Made by a program: the position numbers and the translations under genes. A DNA stretch of 64,000 nt from Martinezella multihospitum (GTDB lineage Bacteria; Pseudomonadota; Alphaproteobacteria; Rhizobiales; Rhizobiaceae): contig NZ_FMAG01000016.1 in NCBI RefSeq assembly GCF_900094585.1, positions 41,346 through 105,345 of the forward strand. Direction: 5' to 3'. The notes below the pieces were generated by a model. The model was given only the letters and a program-made list of their open reading frames with translations, was not told the DNA's origin and searched no databases. Shown piece by piece: positions 18,632-27,076 of this stretch (its first letter is position 1; the number at the start of each line of letters is the position of its first letter).

Positions 18632-18771
18632 CGAAAACTCCAACGGGAGGCCGGCAATCTTTCCGAAATGAATCACGACGGCAAGGGCCGCGCAAGCAGG
18701 CGCGTGCAAAGATGTCGCAGCGGCTGCGGCTGTCATCGCGGCCGTAACGGCGCTTCGAAAAGGAATCCTCC

Positions 18772-19251
18772 GTGAAATCCCTGCTGATCGTAATCCTCAA
18801 CCTCTTCGCTCTCGTGATCATGCCCGCCGTGGCCGAGGCGCAGCAATCGATCCTGCAGGACCCCGTGGCCTTCGAGAAGGATCACTTTACCAAGAGCTGC
18901 GACGGCCAGGTGAGCTTCGGCGACCATTTCGCCACCCAGCAGGACATCAACAATGACAAGCTGATGGATATCGTCGTCAATGAGGGCGAGATCACCTGCA
19001 AGGGCGAAAAAGGCCCCTACTGCACCGACGAGGGCTGCCCCTATAATTTCTACGTCCAGGTGGCCGAGGGCGGCTATCTGCTCGTGGCCACCGCGCAGAT
19101 CTACGGCTACGATTTCATCCAGCGTTTCGGCAACATGGTGCTGGTCATGAAAATGCATCCGCGCTTCTGCGACCGCAAGGATGGCGAAGCCGTCTGCGAA
19201 ATCACTGTCAGAGTGCGCGGCGTCAAATTCGTCACGATCTCGAAGAAATAG
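18772..19251 (+). CDS. small secreted cysteine-containing protein, function unknown
   Basis: The 159-residue product starts at a GTG with AAAGGA upstream. It has a signal peptide (hydrophobic residues 4-17, likely cut after AEA), and the mature part holds six cysteines, suited to disulfides in the periplasm. I do not recognise a domain. It is divergent from the TRIC-like gene and converges with the YdcF gene, with short tandem repeats in between. Confidence 0.75.
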   Translation: MKSLLIVILNLFALVIMPAVAEAQQSILQDPVAFEKDHFTKSCDGQVSFGDHFATQQDINNDKLMDIVVNEGEITCKGEKGPYCTDEGCPYNFYVQVAEGGYLLVATAQIYGYDFIQRFGNMVLVMKMHPRFCDRKDGEAVCEITVRVRGVKFVTISKK

Positions 19252-19284
19252 GCAATTTCAGGAAAAGGCGGAAACGCAAGTTGC

Positions 19285-19356
19285 GGTTCCGGACACGTGG
19301 TTACGGTCCGAGGCACGTAGCTACGGCCTGGGACACGTAGTTACGGTCCGGGATAG
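19285..19356. repeat. imperfect 20-bp tandem repeat, 3.5 copies
   Basis: Three successive 20-bp units start at 19285, 19305 and 19325, and a partial fourth starts at 19345. All are of the form GG-YYCSGRGRCACGTRGYTAC. The array begins after the secreted-protein gene and runs into the 3' end of the YdcF gene, whose stop codon (19341-19343) is made by the third unit. Confidence 0.8.
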
Positions 19357-20132
19357 AGTGCCGAGGTGCGGCCGACGGCGTAATAGCCGACCAGACCGAC
19401 CCATTCGCGCAGGCCGGTTGCCAGCAGTTGCGCATTGCGCGAAGGCTGCGTGAAATCGAAGCCGAGGGTTTCCTTGCCGGTGCTGCGATAATCGACCGGC
19501 CATGGCACGACGGCAATGCCCTGCTTGCGGAAGATGCCCATCGAGCGCGGCATGTGGAAGCCCGAGGTGATGAGCAGGCAATCCGAAAGCCCGTTTTGCG
19601 CCAGCAGCTCCTTCGTATTGACGGCATTCTCGAAGGTGGTGCGTGAGGTCTTGTCCTCGACCATGCGACTTGTCGGAATGCCGAGCGCGGTGAAGAAACG
19701 CTCGGAAATCACGGCATCGCCCTCATAGGTGCCGCCGATCGAGCCATCGCCGCCGGAGATCACGATGCGCGCCTGCGGATATTTCTGCGCAAGGCGCAGC
19801 GCTTCGATGAGGCGATCGCCGGCCGAATCGAGTTCGTAGCCGCCGCGCGCCGTCGTCACCTCATTCTGCGTGGCGCCACCGAGAACGATCATGCATTTGA
19901 GATCGGCGGGATCGGCTGCGGGGTGCGGAAAACGCTCTTCCAGCGTTTGAACGACATAGGCGCCGGCCGTCGTATAAAGCGAGACGAACAGGATCAACGC
20001 CGATAGCAGCGACGAGACGACGGCCGTGGCGCGCCAGCGCAGCAGGGCGGCGATGAATGCCAGGAGAACGAAGAGAAAGGCCAGCGACAGCGGCTGACCG
20101 AAGATCCAGACAAGTTTCGAAAAAACGAACAC
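19341..20132 (-). CDS. YdcF/ElyC-family DUF218 membrane protein
   Basis: The 263-residue protein has two N-terminal transmembrane helices (about 8-28 and 35-60) and a DUF218 domain with MIVLGGAT, ISGGDGSIGGTYEGDA and LLITSGFHMPRS. Members such as ElyC and SanA act in envelope integrity; the reaction is not known. Its last codons are built from a 20-bp tandem repeat, so the C-terminus may differ between relatives. It is followed upstream by the DUF1275 gene on the same strand. Confidence 0.88.
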   Translation of the reverse strand: MFVFSKLVWIFGQPLSLAFLFVLLAFIAALLRWRATAVVSSLLSALILFVSLYTTAGAYVVQTLEERFPHPAADPADLKCMIVLGGATQNEVTTARGGYELDSAGDRLIEALRLAQKYPQARIVISGGDGSIGGTYEGDAVISERFFTALGIPTSRMVEDKTSRTTFENAVNTKELLAQNGLSDCLLITSGFHMPRSMGIFRKQGIAVVPWPVDYRSTGKETLGFDFTQPSRNAQLLATGLREWVGLVGYYAVGRTSALYPGP

Positions 20133-20204
20133 GGCACATCCTTACGCTTGTCGGCAAAACGATTCGCTTTACTCCCTAGCAGATTTTTGTGCACTGCAAT
20201 GTGG

Positions 20205-20927
20205 CTATTTCGCCCGTCGCACCGTCGGGGCGGCCACCGTCAGCCGCTGGCTGAAGCGACGCTGCAGCGGGCGAGGGATGAAAAGAGTGACAAGCGCGAG
20301 CACGAGCGCGACCATCGACACCAGCCAGAGCGCCCGGGCGCCAAAGGCATTGGCGAGAAGCGCGCCGATGATGGCGCCTGATATCATGCCGCTCCAGGGT
20401 ACGATCTGTACCCTCCAGGCAAGATCCCGGTCTCCCAGAAGAAATCGGCCGATGCCGCGGCCGAATCGCGAGAGCGCGCCGGTGACATAGGTGAGGCCGA
20501 TCGGCAGGCCTTCGATATGCTCGACGGTGGCGTTGACCATGCCCATGGAGAGCACCACCAGATAAAACTGCACCAGAATCAGCCATGACTCAGCAAAGCC
20601 CGCGGCCGCGGCCAGAAGGATGCTGACGCAGGCCAGCACGACAAAAGCCCGCCGATCCGCCGCATGGGCGACGACGATCCCCAGCGCATTGCCGGCAATG
20701 AAAGTCAGAATGGCGGAAAACAGCACCGCCGCATGGCCGAAATCCCCTGTCCCCAGCGCAATCGCCGCCCGCGTCGTATTGCCGGTCATGAAGGACACGA
20801 AATTCCCCGTCAGCATCAGCCCGACGGCATCGGTCATACCGGCGAGAAAGGCGATGGAGGCAACGAGCAAAAGCCCCGTCACGGTACGGCGGGTCTTGAT
20901 GAGACGACGGCGGCGCTGTCTGGTCAT
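20205..20927 (-). CDS. DUF1275 (YoaK-like) membrane protein
   Basis: The 240-residue protein has about six transmembrane helices and the DUF1275 signature near the start (FLAGMTDAVGLMLTGNFVSF, MTGNTTR) and in the middle (TYVTGALSRFGRGIG). The family is widespread and of unknown function, probably a transporter. The N-terminus is strongly basic before the first helix. It sits 72 bases upstream of ydcF on the same strand. Confidence 0.88.
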   Translation of the reverse strand: MTRQRRRRLIKTRRTVTGLLLVASIAFLAGMTDAVGLMLTGNFVSFMTGNTTRAAIALGTGDFGHAAVLFSAILTFIAGNALGIVVAHAADRRAFVVLACVSILLAAAAGFAESWLILVQFYLVVLSMGMVNATVEHIEGLPIGLTYVTGALSRFGRGIGRFLLGDRDLAWRVQIVPWSGMISGAIIGALLANAFGARALWLVSMVALVLALVTLFIPRPLQRRFSQRLTVAAPTVRRAK

Positions 20928-21029
20928 GAGCGAATCGGGGGTGGGTTAAGGAGAGTTGGAGGCTAGCATGAAGTTGCGGGGATGCGGAGTGTCTACAACG
21001 TTGTCGATAGGGCGATACAGGCGTGCCTC

Positions 21030-21278
21030 TTAGAGCAACCTTTTCCTTGCAAATGCTCTGCCAGAATGAGACTTCAGATAGGCCTCAAATTCAAGAGCAC
21101 GGTATTTGTCAGGAAAGGCAGAATACCAGAGGAGAACCCACGGCATGAACTTTGCGGTGTGGGTCGACTTACCGGCGTTGTGATCAGCAAGCCGCTGCTT
21201 AAGGTCCGAAGTCGACCCGGTATATTGCTGCTCGGGAAAATCCGCGCTTTGAAGGATGTAAACGTACCACATCCACAT
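21030..21278 (-). CDS. GIY-YIG domain protein (UPF0213-like)
   Basis: The product of about 82 residues is essentially a stand-alone GIY-YIG nuclease domain: WYVYILQS, then YTGSTSDLKQRLADHNAG, and a Glu in ALEFEAYLKSH that matches the catalytic position. Such small proteins are common in bacteria; their DNA target is unknown. Starts at 21278 or 21272 are both possible; the open frame upstream runs into the tRNA-Ala gene and is not counted. It lies 182 bases downstream of tRNA-Ala. Confidence 0.8.
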   Translation of the reverse strand: MWMWYVYILQSADFPEQQYTGSTSDLKQRLADHNAGKSTHTAKFMPWVLLWYSAFPDKYRALEFEAYLKSHSGRAFARKRLL

Positions 21279-21460
21279 CTCGATCAGTTGGCATCCGGTG
21301 ATTCGAACGCAAATTCTATATGCAATCGAGCTTGTCTTTGTATCTGAAAATGTTGAGTGGAGATTTAAGCCCGTCGTCGCCCTGCGGGCTTTGCCGGGCC
21401 ACTGCTTCGGCCTAACGGTTTCCCACGGCTGCGCCACGCGAAGCCCGTAAGGGCGAAGCG

Positions 21461-21536
<76 letters not shown>

Positions 21537-21688
21537 ATCAAGATGGTGCCGGTTGACCGGCCCTGGGTCCCTTCCGAGCGCTTCGCCCGTCGGGGTGGCG
21601 GCTTATTACTTGTGGTTTTCACAGATAGCAAGCCGAAAAATTCGGCCCGGGAAATTTTTCTTAAAGTCCGGGCCGATTGTCTTTCAGA

Positions 21689-22069
21689 TCAGACGTCGTC
21701 TTCGTCGCCGGTGACGCCGATGATGTCGCTCATGTCGTCATCGTCTTCATCTTCGTCGGCTTCGAGGAAGGTATCGTCGTCATCGTCGCCGATTTCGACA
21801 TCGTCATCGCCCATATCCGGAATGTCGTCGCCGCCTGCAGCGTCGTCGGCATCCTCGAGCGAAACCAGTTCGACTTCCGTGTTTTCGGTATCGACTTCGG
21901 CCACTTCCTCTTCTTCCGGAACTTCCTTGGAAGCGGAGGTTTCCTCAAAGAAGGACAAGGGCCAGGACTTGCCGGTATAAGGCGAGACCACCGGATCCCG
22001 GTTCAGGTCATAGAACTTCTTGCCGGTATCGGGGTCGGTACGTTTTGTTCCAAGTTCCGCTTTCGCCAC
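21689..22069 (-). CDS. TIGR02300-family acidic protein, function unknown
   Basis: The protein of about 126 residues has a conserved N-terminus (AKAELGTKRTD, KKFYDLNRDPVVSPYTG) followed by a long Asp/Glu-rich tail. It matches the alphaproteobacterial TIGR02300 family of unknown role. I prefer GTG at 22069 because GAGG precedes it and the protein then starts at the conserved AKAELG; ATG at 22108 would add 13 unlike residues. It lies near tRNA-Ala and is divergent from aroA. Confidence 0.82.
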   Translation of the reverse strand: MAKAELGTKRTDPDTGKKFYDLNRDPVVSPYTGKSWPLSFFEETSASKEVPEEEEVAEVDTENTEVELVSLEDADDAAGGDDIPDMGDDDVEIGDDDDDTFLEADEDEDDDDMSDIIGVTGDEDDV

Positions 22070-22152
22070 TGTCAAAGCCTCATGAATGGCCGAATGAAAA
22101 TTCGGCAATGCCGGGGAAGCCGGCGTTTTAAGGGAAATATCAGCCGGTCCCC

Positions 22153-22344
22153 TTAATCGTTGCGGCCGTTTCTGTCAAAGCTAAAGTTCATGCCGCTCCG
22201 CAGGCGCTTTTCGCGCGTGGCGGGATGACTGAGAAACAGGCCTGTGCTAACCAAGCGGCGTGAACCGCAGAACATCTGGCGCAGAACGATCGCAGCCAGC
22301 ACAGAATGCGGATGGAATACCGGCATCGCAAAGGAATTGCCCAT
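22153..22344 (-). pseudogene. possible C-terminal relic of an M48-type metallopeptidase
   Basis: In the 273-base spacer between the TIGR02300 gene and aroA, the minus strand encodes 63 residues with STGLFLSHPATREKRL, which resembles the C-terminal THPxTxxRI segment of M48/HtpX-like peptidases. No catalytic HExxH is present and the frame overlaps the aroA start by two bases. It may be a decayed gene end or chance. Confidence 0.25.
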
Positions 22345-23692
22345 GCCGCACGATACTCTCCCTCAACCAGCCGTGGCACGCCGCTCGGCCGGCCTTTCCG
22401 GCGCAATCCGCATTCCCGGCGACAAATCCATTTCCCACCGCTCCCTCATGTTCGGCGGCCTTGCCGCGGGCGAAACCCGCATCACCGGCCTGCTCGAAGG
22501 CGAGGATGTGCTGAATACCGGCAAGGCCATGCAGGCCCTGGGCGCCACGATCCGCAAGATCGGCGACGAATGGATCGTCGGCGGCACCGGCAATGGTGCG
22601 CTGCTGGCGCCGGAGGCACCGCTCGATTTCGGCAATGCCGGCACCGGCTGCCGCCTCACCATGGGCCTGGTGGGCTCATATGATTTCGAGACCACTCTTG
22701 TCGGCGACGCCTCGCTTTCGAAGCGGCCGATGGGCCGCATCCTCGATCCGCTGCGCCTCATGGGAACGCAGGTCAAAGCCGCCAAGGCCGACAAGCTACC
22801 CGTCACTCTGCGTGGCCCCCGAGTGGCAAGCCCTCTCACCTATCGCGTGCCGATGGCTTCGGCGCAGGTCAAATCGGCCGTGCTGCTGGCGGGCCTCAAT
22901 GCGCCGGGGATTACCACCGTCATCGAGCCTGTCATGACCCGCGATCATACCGAGCGGATGCTTGCCGGTTTCGGCGCAGCACTTTCAGTCGAAACGGATG
23001 CGGCCGGCGTTCGCACCATTCGCCTCGAGGGCCAGGGCAAGCTCACTGGCCAGACGATCGATGTCCCTGGCGATCCCTCTTCCGCCGCCTTTCCGCTGGT
23101 GGCTGCATTGATCGTGCCCGGCTCCGACATAACCATCCGCGACGTACTGATGAACCCGACGCGCACCGGCCTCATCCTGACGCTGCAGGAGATGGGCGCG
23201 GATATCGAGATCCTCGACCGGCACATGACGGGCGGCGAGGATGTCGCCGATCTGCGCGTACGGTCCTCCACACTCAAAGGCGTGACCGTGCCGGCAGAGC
23301 GTGCGCCGTCGATGATCGACGAATATCCGGTGCTGGCCGTCGCCGCAGCCTTTGCCGAGGGCACGACCATCATGCAGGGACTTGACGAGCTGCGGGTGAA
23401 GGAATCCGACCGGCTCTCGGCCGTCGCCGAGGGGTTGAAGCTCAATGGCGTCGACTGCATCGAAGGCAGGGATATGCTGACGGTTCAGGGCAAGCCTGAC
23501 GGCAAGGGTCTCGGCAATGCTGGCAGCGCCAAAGTGAGCACCCATCTCGATCACCGCATCGCCATGAGCTTTCTCGTCATGGGCCTTGCTGCCGAACATC
23601 CTGTCACGGTCGACGATTCCGCCATGATCGCCACCAGCTTTCCGGAATTTTTTGCTATGATGACGAGATTGGGCGCGACGATCGAAACTTAA
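22343..23692 (+). CDS. aroA: 3-phosphoshikimate 1-carboxyvinyltransferase (EPSP synthase, class II)
   Basis: EPSP synthase joins shikimate-3-phosphate and phosphoenolpyruvate, step six of the shikimate pathway. The 449-residue protein closely follows, from memory, the class II enzyme of Agrobacterium CP4, for example SGAIRIPGDKSISHRS, VRVP-type PMASAQVKSAVLLAGLN, VPGDPSSAAFPLVAA and ELRVKESDRLSA. At residue 100 it has Gly (LDFGNAGTGCR, codon 22640-22642), where CP4 has the Ala linked to glyphosate tolerance. ATG at 22343 has AAGGA upstream. Confidence 0.96.
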   Translation: MPHDTLPQPAVARRSAGLSGAIRIPGDKSISHRSLMFGGLAAGETRITGLLEGEDVLNTGKAMQALGATIRKIGDEWIVGGTGNGALLAPEAPLDFGNAGTGCRLTMGLVGSYDFETTLVGDASLSKRPMGRILDPLRLMGTQVKAAKADKLPVTLRGPRVASPLTYRVPMASAQVKSAVLLAGLNAPGITTVIEPVMTRDHTERMLAGFGAALSVETDAAGVRTIRLEGQGKLTGQTIDVPGDPSSAAFPLVAALIVPGSDITIRDVLMNPTRTGLILTLQEMGADIEILDRHMTGGEDVADLRVRSSTLKGVTVPAERAPSMIDEYPVLAVAAAFAEGTTIMQGLDELRVKESDRLSAVAEGLKLNGVDCIEGRDMLTVQGKPDGKGLGNAGSAKVSTHLDHRIAMSFLVMGLAAEHPVTVDDSAMIATSFPEFFAMMTRLGATIET

Positions 23693-23792
23693 GCCTGATA
23701 GACCGCGCCATTGGCCATTCGAAGCCTTGCCTTGCCTTGCCAAATTTGCGGGAATGGGCTTTTGGCGATGGCGGCAACGACGGATCGAAGCC

Positions 23793-24428
23793 ATGTATCA
23801 GCCTCCACATCATCGCGAAGACGATCTCGCCACGCAGCACCAGCTGATCCGTGCCCATCCGCTGGGGCTGCTCATTACGGCTGGTGACAGCGGGCTGATC
23901 GCCAATCCCGTGCCGTTCCACCTGAACACCGAACTTTCGCCGAAGGGCACGCTGCAGGCGCATATTGCCCGCGCCAACGGCCAGTGGAAGGAAATCGCGG
24001 CCGGCGCGCCGGTCCTCGTCGTCTTCCAGGGCGCCGACACCTACATCACGCCCTCCTGGTATGCGACGAAGCGGGAAACCGGCAAGGTGGTGCCGACCTG
24101 GAACTATGCGATCGTGCAGGTGCGCGGAGCCGTGCGGACGATCGACGATGCCGCCTGGCTGCGCACGCAGATCGGCGCGTTGACCGGCGAGAACGAGAGC
24201 GAGCGCCAGCAGCCCTGGGCGGTGGAAGACGCGCCGCCGGAGTTCATTGCCGCCCAGCTGAAGGGCATCATCGGCATCGAAATCAACATCGAGACGATTG
24301 ACGGCAAATGGAAGGTGAGCCAGAACCGGCCGCTGGCTGACCGACAGGGCGTCGCCGAAGGTCTTGGCGCAATCGATCGAACGGATGCCGCCGAGATGGC
24401 TGATCTGGTGCGTCGTTACAGCAAATAA
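23793..24428 (+). CDS. FMN-binding PaiB-like protein
   Basis: The 211-residue protein belongs to the PaiB/FMN-binding split-barrel family: MYQPPHHREDD at the start, then LITAGDSGLIANPVPF, YITPSWYATK and VPTWNYAIVQVRG. PaiB of Bacillus is described as a negative regulator, but many members are simply flavin-binding proteins of unknown use. ATG at 23793 begins the conserved MYxPxH start. It lies between aroA and cmk on the same strand, 29 bases before cmk. Confidence 0.87.
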   Translation: MYQPPHHREDDLATQHQLIRAHPLGLLITAGDSGLIANPVPFHLNTELSPKGTLQAHIARANGQWKEIAAGAPVLVVFQGADTYITPSWYATKRETGKVVPTWNYAIVQVRGAVRTIDDAAWLRTQIGALTGENESERQQPWAVEDAPPEFIAAQLKGIIGIEINIETIDGKWKVSQNRPLADRQGVAEGLGAIDRTDAAEMADLVRRYSK

Positions 24429-24457
24429 CGAGATATCGGGTAGGGACGGAAGAAAAC

Positions 24458-25090
24458 ATGATCATCGCCATCGACGGACCTGCAGCTGCCGGCAAGGGAA
24501 CTCTGGCACGCCGGATCGCCGAAGCCTATGGTTATCATCATCTCGATACCGGCCTCACCTATCGAGCCACCGCCAAGGCGCTGCTCGATGCCGGCCTGCC
24601 GCTTGACGACGAAGCCATTGCCGAAGACGTGGCGCGCAAGGTCGATCTCGCCGGCCTCGACCGGATCGTCCTGTCCCGACACGAGATCGGCGAGGCCGCC
24701 TCGAAGATCGCTGTCATGCCGGCGGTGCGCCGTGCGCTGGTCGAAGCGCAGCGCCGCTTTGCCGAGAAAAAGCCGGGCGCAGTGCTCGATGGCCGCGATA
24801 TCGGCACCGTCGTCTGCCAGGATGCGCCGGTGAAGCTCTATGTGACGGCCTCAGCCGAGGTACGCGCCAGACGGCGCTATGAAGAGATCATCGAAGCCGG
24901 CGGCAGTGCCGATTACGACGCCATTTTCGAGGACGTCAAGCGGCGCGACGAGCGCGACATGGGCCGCACCGACAGCCCGCTCAAGCCGGCTGAAGAGGCA
25001 TACTTGCTAGATACCTCAGAAATGAGTATAGAAGCGGCGTTTCAGACGGCAAAGTCGATCATCGACGCCGCTCTGAGCCGAAATGCCTGA
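24458..25090 (+). CDS. cmk: cytidylate kinase
   Basis: Cmk phosphorylates CMP and dCMP with ATP. The 210-residue protein has the P-loop GPAAAGKGTLARR at about 6-18, the substrate-site HHLDTGLTYRA segment and the DGRDIGTVV motif near 110. It is upstream of rpsA, a pairing conserved in proteobacteria; aroA-cmk-rpsA order is also common. Confidence 0.95.
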   Translation: MIIAIDGPAAAGKGTLARRIAEAYGYHHLDTGLTYRATAKALLDAGLPLDDEAIAEDVARKVDLAGLDRIVLSRHEIGEAASKIAVMPAVRRALVEAQRRFAEKKPGAVLDGRDIGTVVCQDAPVKLYVTASAEVRARRRYEEIIEAGGSADYDAIFEDVKRRDERDMGRTDSPLKPAEEAYLLDTSEMSIEAAFQTAKSIIDAALSRNA

Positions 25091-25141
25091 AAATATGAGC
25101 GGCTTTCGCGTGCTTCGCGCCGGAACCGCCGATTTCAAATA

Positions 25142-25202
25142 GCCTGACATTCCGTCCAAGCGCCGGATAGCTTCCCGAACAGGAGGCGGACTGGGGTCAG
25201 GC
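25142..25202 (+). promoter_or_regulatory. candidate structured leader of rpsA
   Basis: In the 179-base cmk-rpsA spacer, GCCTGAC (25142-25148) pairs perfectly with GTCAGGC (25196-25202), and GTCC (25154-25157) with GGAC (25188-25191) inside it. There is no T run, so this is more like an mRNA leader fold than a terminator. S1 is known to repress its own translation in E. coli; whether this fold does so is inference. Confidence 0.35.
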
Positions 25203-25269
25203 CTGTTTAACGCGAACCACCGGCGCGTCAGTGTTCAGATCGCACGATCGGGACACGCCAGGAGATTTC

Positions 25270-26973
25270 ATGTCTGTAACTTCCCCCTCTCGCGAAGATT
25301 TCGCAGCTCTTCTCGAAGAATCCTTTGCCAAGAACGACCTGGCTGAAGGCTATGTCACCAAGGGCATCATCACCGCCATCGAAAAGGATGTCGCCGTTGT
25401 GGACGTCGGCCTCAAGGTCGAAGGCCGCATTGCGCTGAAGGAATTCGGTGCGCGCGCCAAGGACGGCACGCTCAAGGTTGGCGACGAAGTCGAAGTCTAC
25501 GTCGAGCGCATCGAAAACGCGCTTGGCGAAGCCGTTCTGTCGCGCGAAAAGGCTCGCCGCGAAGAAAGCTGGATCAAGCTCGAAGCCAAGTTCGAAGCTG
25601 GCGAGCGCGTTGAAGGCGTCATCTTCAACCAGGTCAAGGGCGGCTTCACCGTCGATCTCGACGGCGCTATCGCCTTCCTGCCGCGTTCGCAGGTCGACAT
25701 CCGTCCGATCCGCGACGTTACCCCGCTGATGCACAACCCGCAGCCCTTCGAAATCCTCAAGATGGACAAGCGCCGCGGCAACATCGTCGTTTCGCGTCGT
25801 ACGGTTCTGGAAGAGTCCCGTGCCGAGCAGCGTTCTGAAATTGTTCAGAACCTCGAAGAAGGCCAGGTTGTTGACGGCGTCGTCAAGAACATCACCGATT
25901 ACGGTGCGTTCGTTGACCTCGGCGGCATCGACGGCCTGCTGCACGTCACCGACATGGCATGGCGCCGCGTGAACCATCCGTCGGAAATCCTGTCCATCGG
26001 CCAGCAGGTCAAGGTGCAGATCATCCGCATCAACCAGGAAACCCACCGCATCTCGCTCGGCATGAAGCAGCTCGAGAGCGATCCGTGGGATGGCATCCAG
26101 GCCAAGTATCCGGAAGGCAAGAAGATTTCCGGTACCGTCACGAACATCACCGACTACGGTGCCTTCGTCGAGCTGGAGCCGGGCATCGAAGGCCTGATCC
26201 ACATCTCGGAAATGTCCTGGACCAAGAAGAACGTTCACCCCGGCAAGATCCTGTCCACGAGCCAGGAAGTCGAAGTCGTCGTTCTCGAAGTCGATCCGAC
26301 CAAGCGTCGTATCTCTCTCGGCCTGAAGCAGACGCTGGAAAACCCGTGGGCAGCATTCGCCCGCAACCATCCGGCTGGCACCGAAGTCGAAGGCGAAGTC
26401 AAGAACAAGACCGAATTCGGCCTGTTCATCGGCCTCGACGGCGATGTGGACGGCATGGTTCACCTCTCCGACCTCGACTGGAACCGTCCGGGCGAGCAGG
26501 TCATCGAAGAGTACAACAAGGGTGACGTCGTCAAGGCTGTCGTTCTCGACGTTGACGTCGAGAAGGAACGCATCTCGCTCGGCATCAAGCAGCTCGGCAA
26601 GGACGCAGTCGGCGAAGCAGCCGCTTCCGGCGACCTGCGCAAGAACGCAGTCGTTTCCTGCGAAGTGATCGCAGTCAACGACGGCGGCATCGAAGTGAAG
26701 CTCGTCAACCACGAAGACATCACCTCGTTCATCCGCCGCGCCGATCTGTCGCGTGACCGTGACGAACAGCGTCCGGAGCGTTTCTCGGTTGGTCAGGTTG
26801 TCGACGCTCGCGTCACCAACTTCTCCAAGAAGGACCGCAAGATCATGCTGTCGATCAAGGCTCTGGAAATCGCAGAAGAGAAGGAAGCCGTTGCTCAGTT
26901 CGGTTCGTCCGACTCGGGCGCTTCGCTCGGCGACATCCTGGGTGCGGCTCTGAAGAACCGCAACGCCGAATAA
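25270..26973 (+). CDS. rpsA: 30S ribosomal protein S1
   Basis: S1 binds mRNA and helps unfold it on the 30S subunit. The 567-residue protein contains six S1 domains; repeated GxFVxLxGIxGLxH-type segments are visible at about residues 205, 290 and 375. ATG at 25270 follows CCAGGAGATTTC, a strong ribosome-binding site; the upstream in-frame start at 25231 is not needed. Length is normal for alphaproteobacteria. Confidence 0.98.
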   Translation: MSVTSPSREDFAALLEESFAKNDLAEGYVTKGIITAIEKDVAVVDVGLKVEGRIALKEFGARAKDGTLKVGDEVEVYVERIENALGEAVLSREKARREESWIKLEAKFEAGERVEGVIFNQVKGGFTVDLDGAIAFLPRSQVDIRPIRDVTPLMHNPQPFEILKMDKRRGNIVVSRRTVLEESRAEQRSEIVQNLEEGQVVDGVVKNITDYGAFVDLGGIDGLLHVTDMAWRRVNHPSEILSIGQQVKVQIIRINQETHRISLGMKQLESDPWDGIQAKYPEGKKISGTVTNITDYGAFVELEPGIEGLIHISEMSWTKKNVHPGKILSTSQEVEVVVLEVDPTKRRISLGLKQTLENPWAAFARNHPAGTEVEGEVKNKTEFGLFIGLDGDVDGMVHLSDLDWNRPGEQVIEEYNKGDVVKAVVLDVDVEKERISLGIKQLGKDAVGEAAASGDLRKNAVVSCEVIAVNDGGIEVKLVNHEDITSFIRRADLSRDRDEQRPERFSVGQVVDARVTNFSKKDRKIMLSIKALEIAEEKEAVAQFGSSDSGASLGDILGAALKNRNAE

Positions 26974-27001
26974 TCTTCGGTAGACGCCTGAAAACAAAAG
27001 A

Positions 27002-27028
27002 CCCGCCGGAGCGATCCGGCGGGTTTTT
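27002..27028 (+). terminator. rho-independent terminator after rpsA
   Basis: CCCGCCGGA (27002-27010) pairs perfectly with TCCGGCGGG (27015-27023) and is followed by five T. The next gene is convergent, starting its 3' end at 27077. Confidence 0.85.
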
Positions 27029-27076
27029 CTTTGTCCGTTCTGCGGCGTCCATGCCGCCTGTCCGTTGCGAGGCCGG

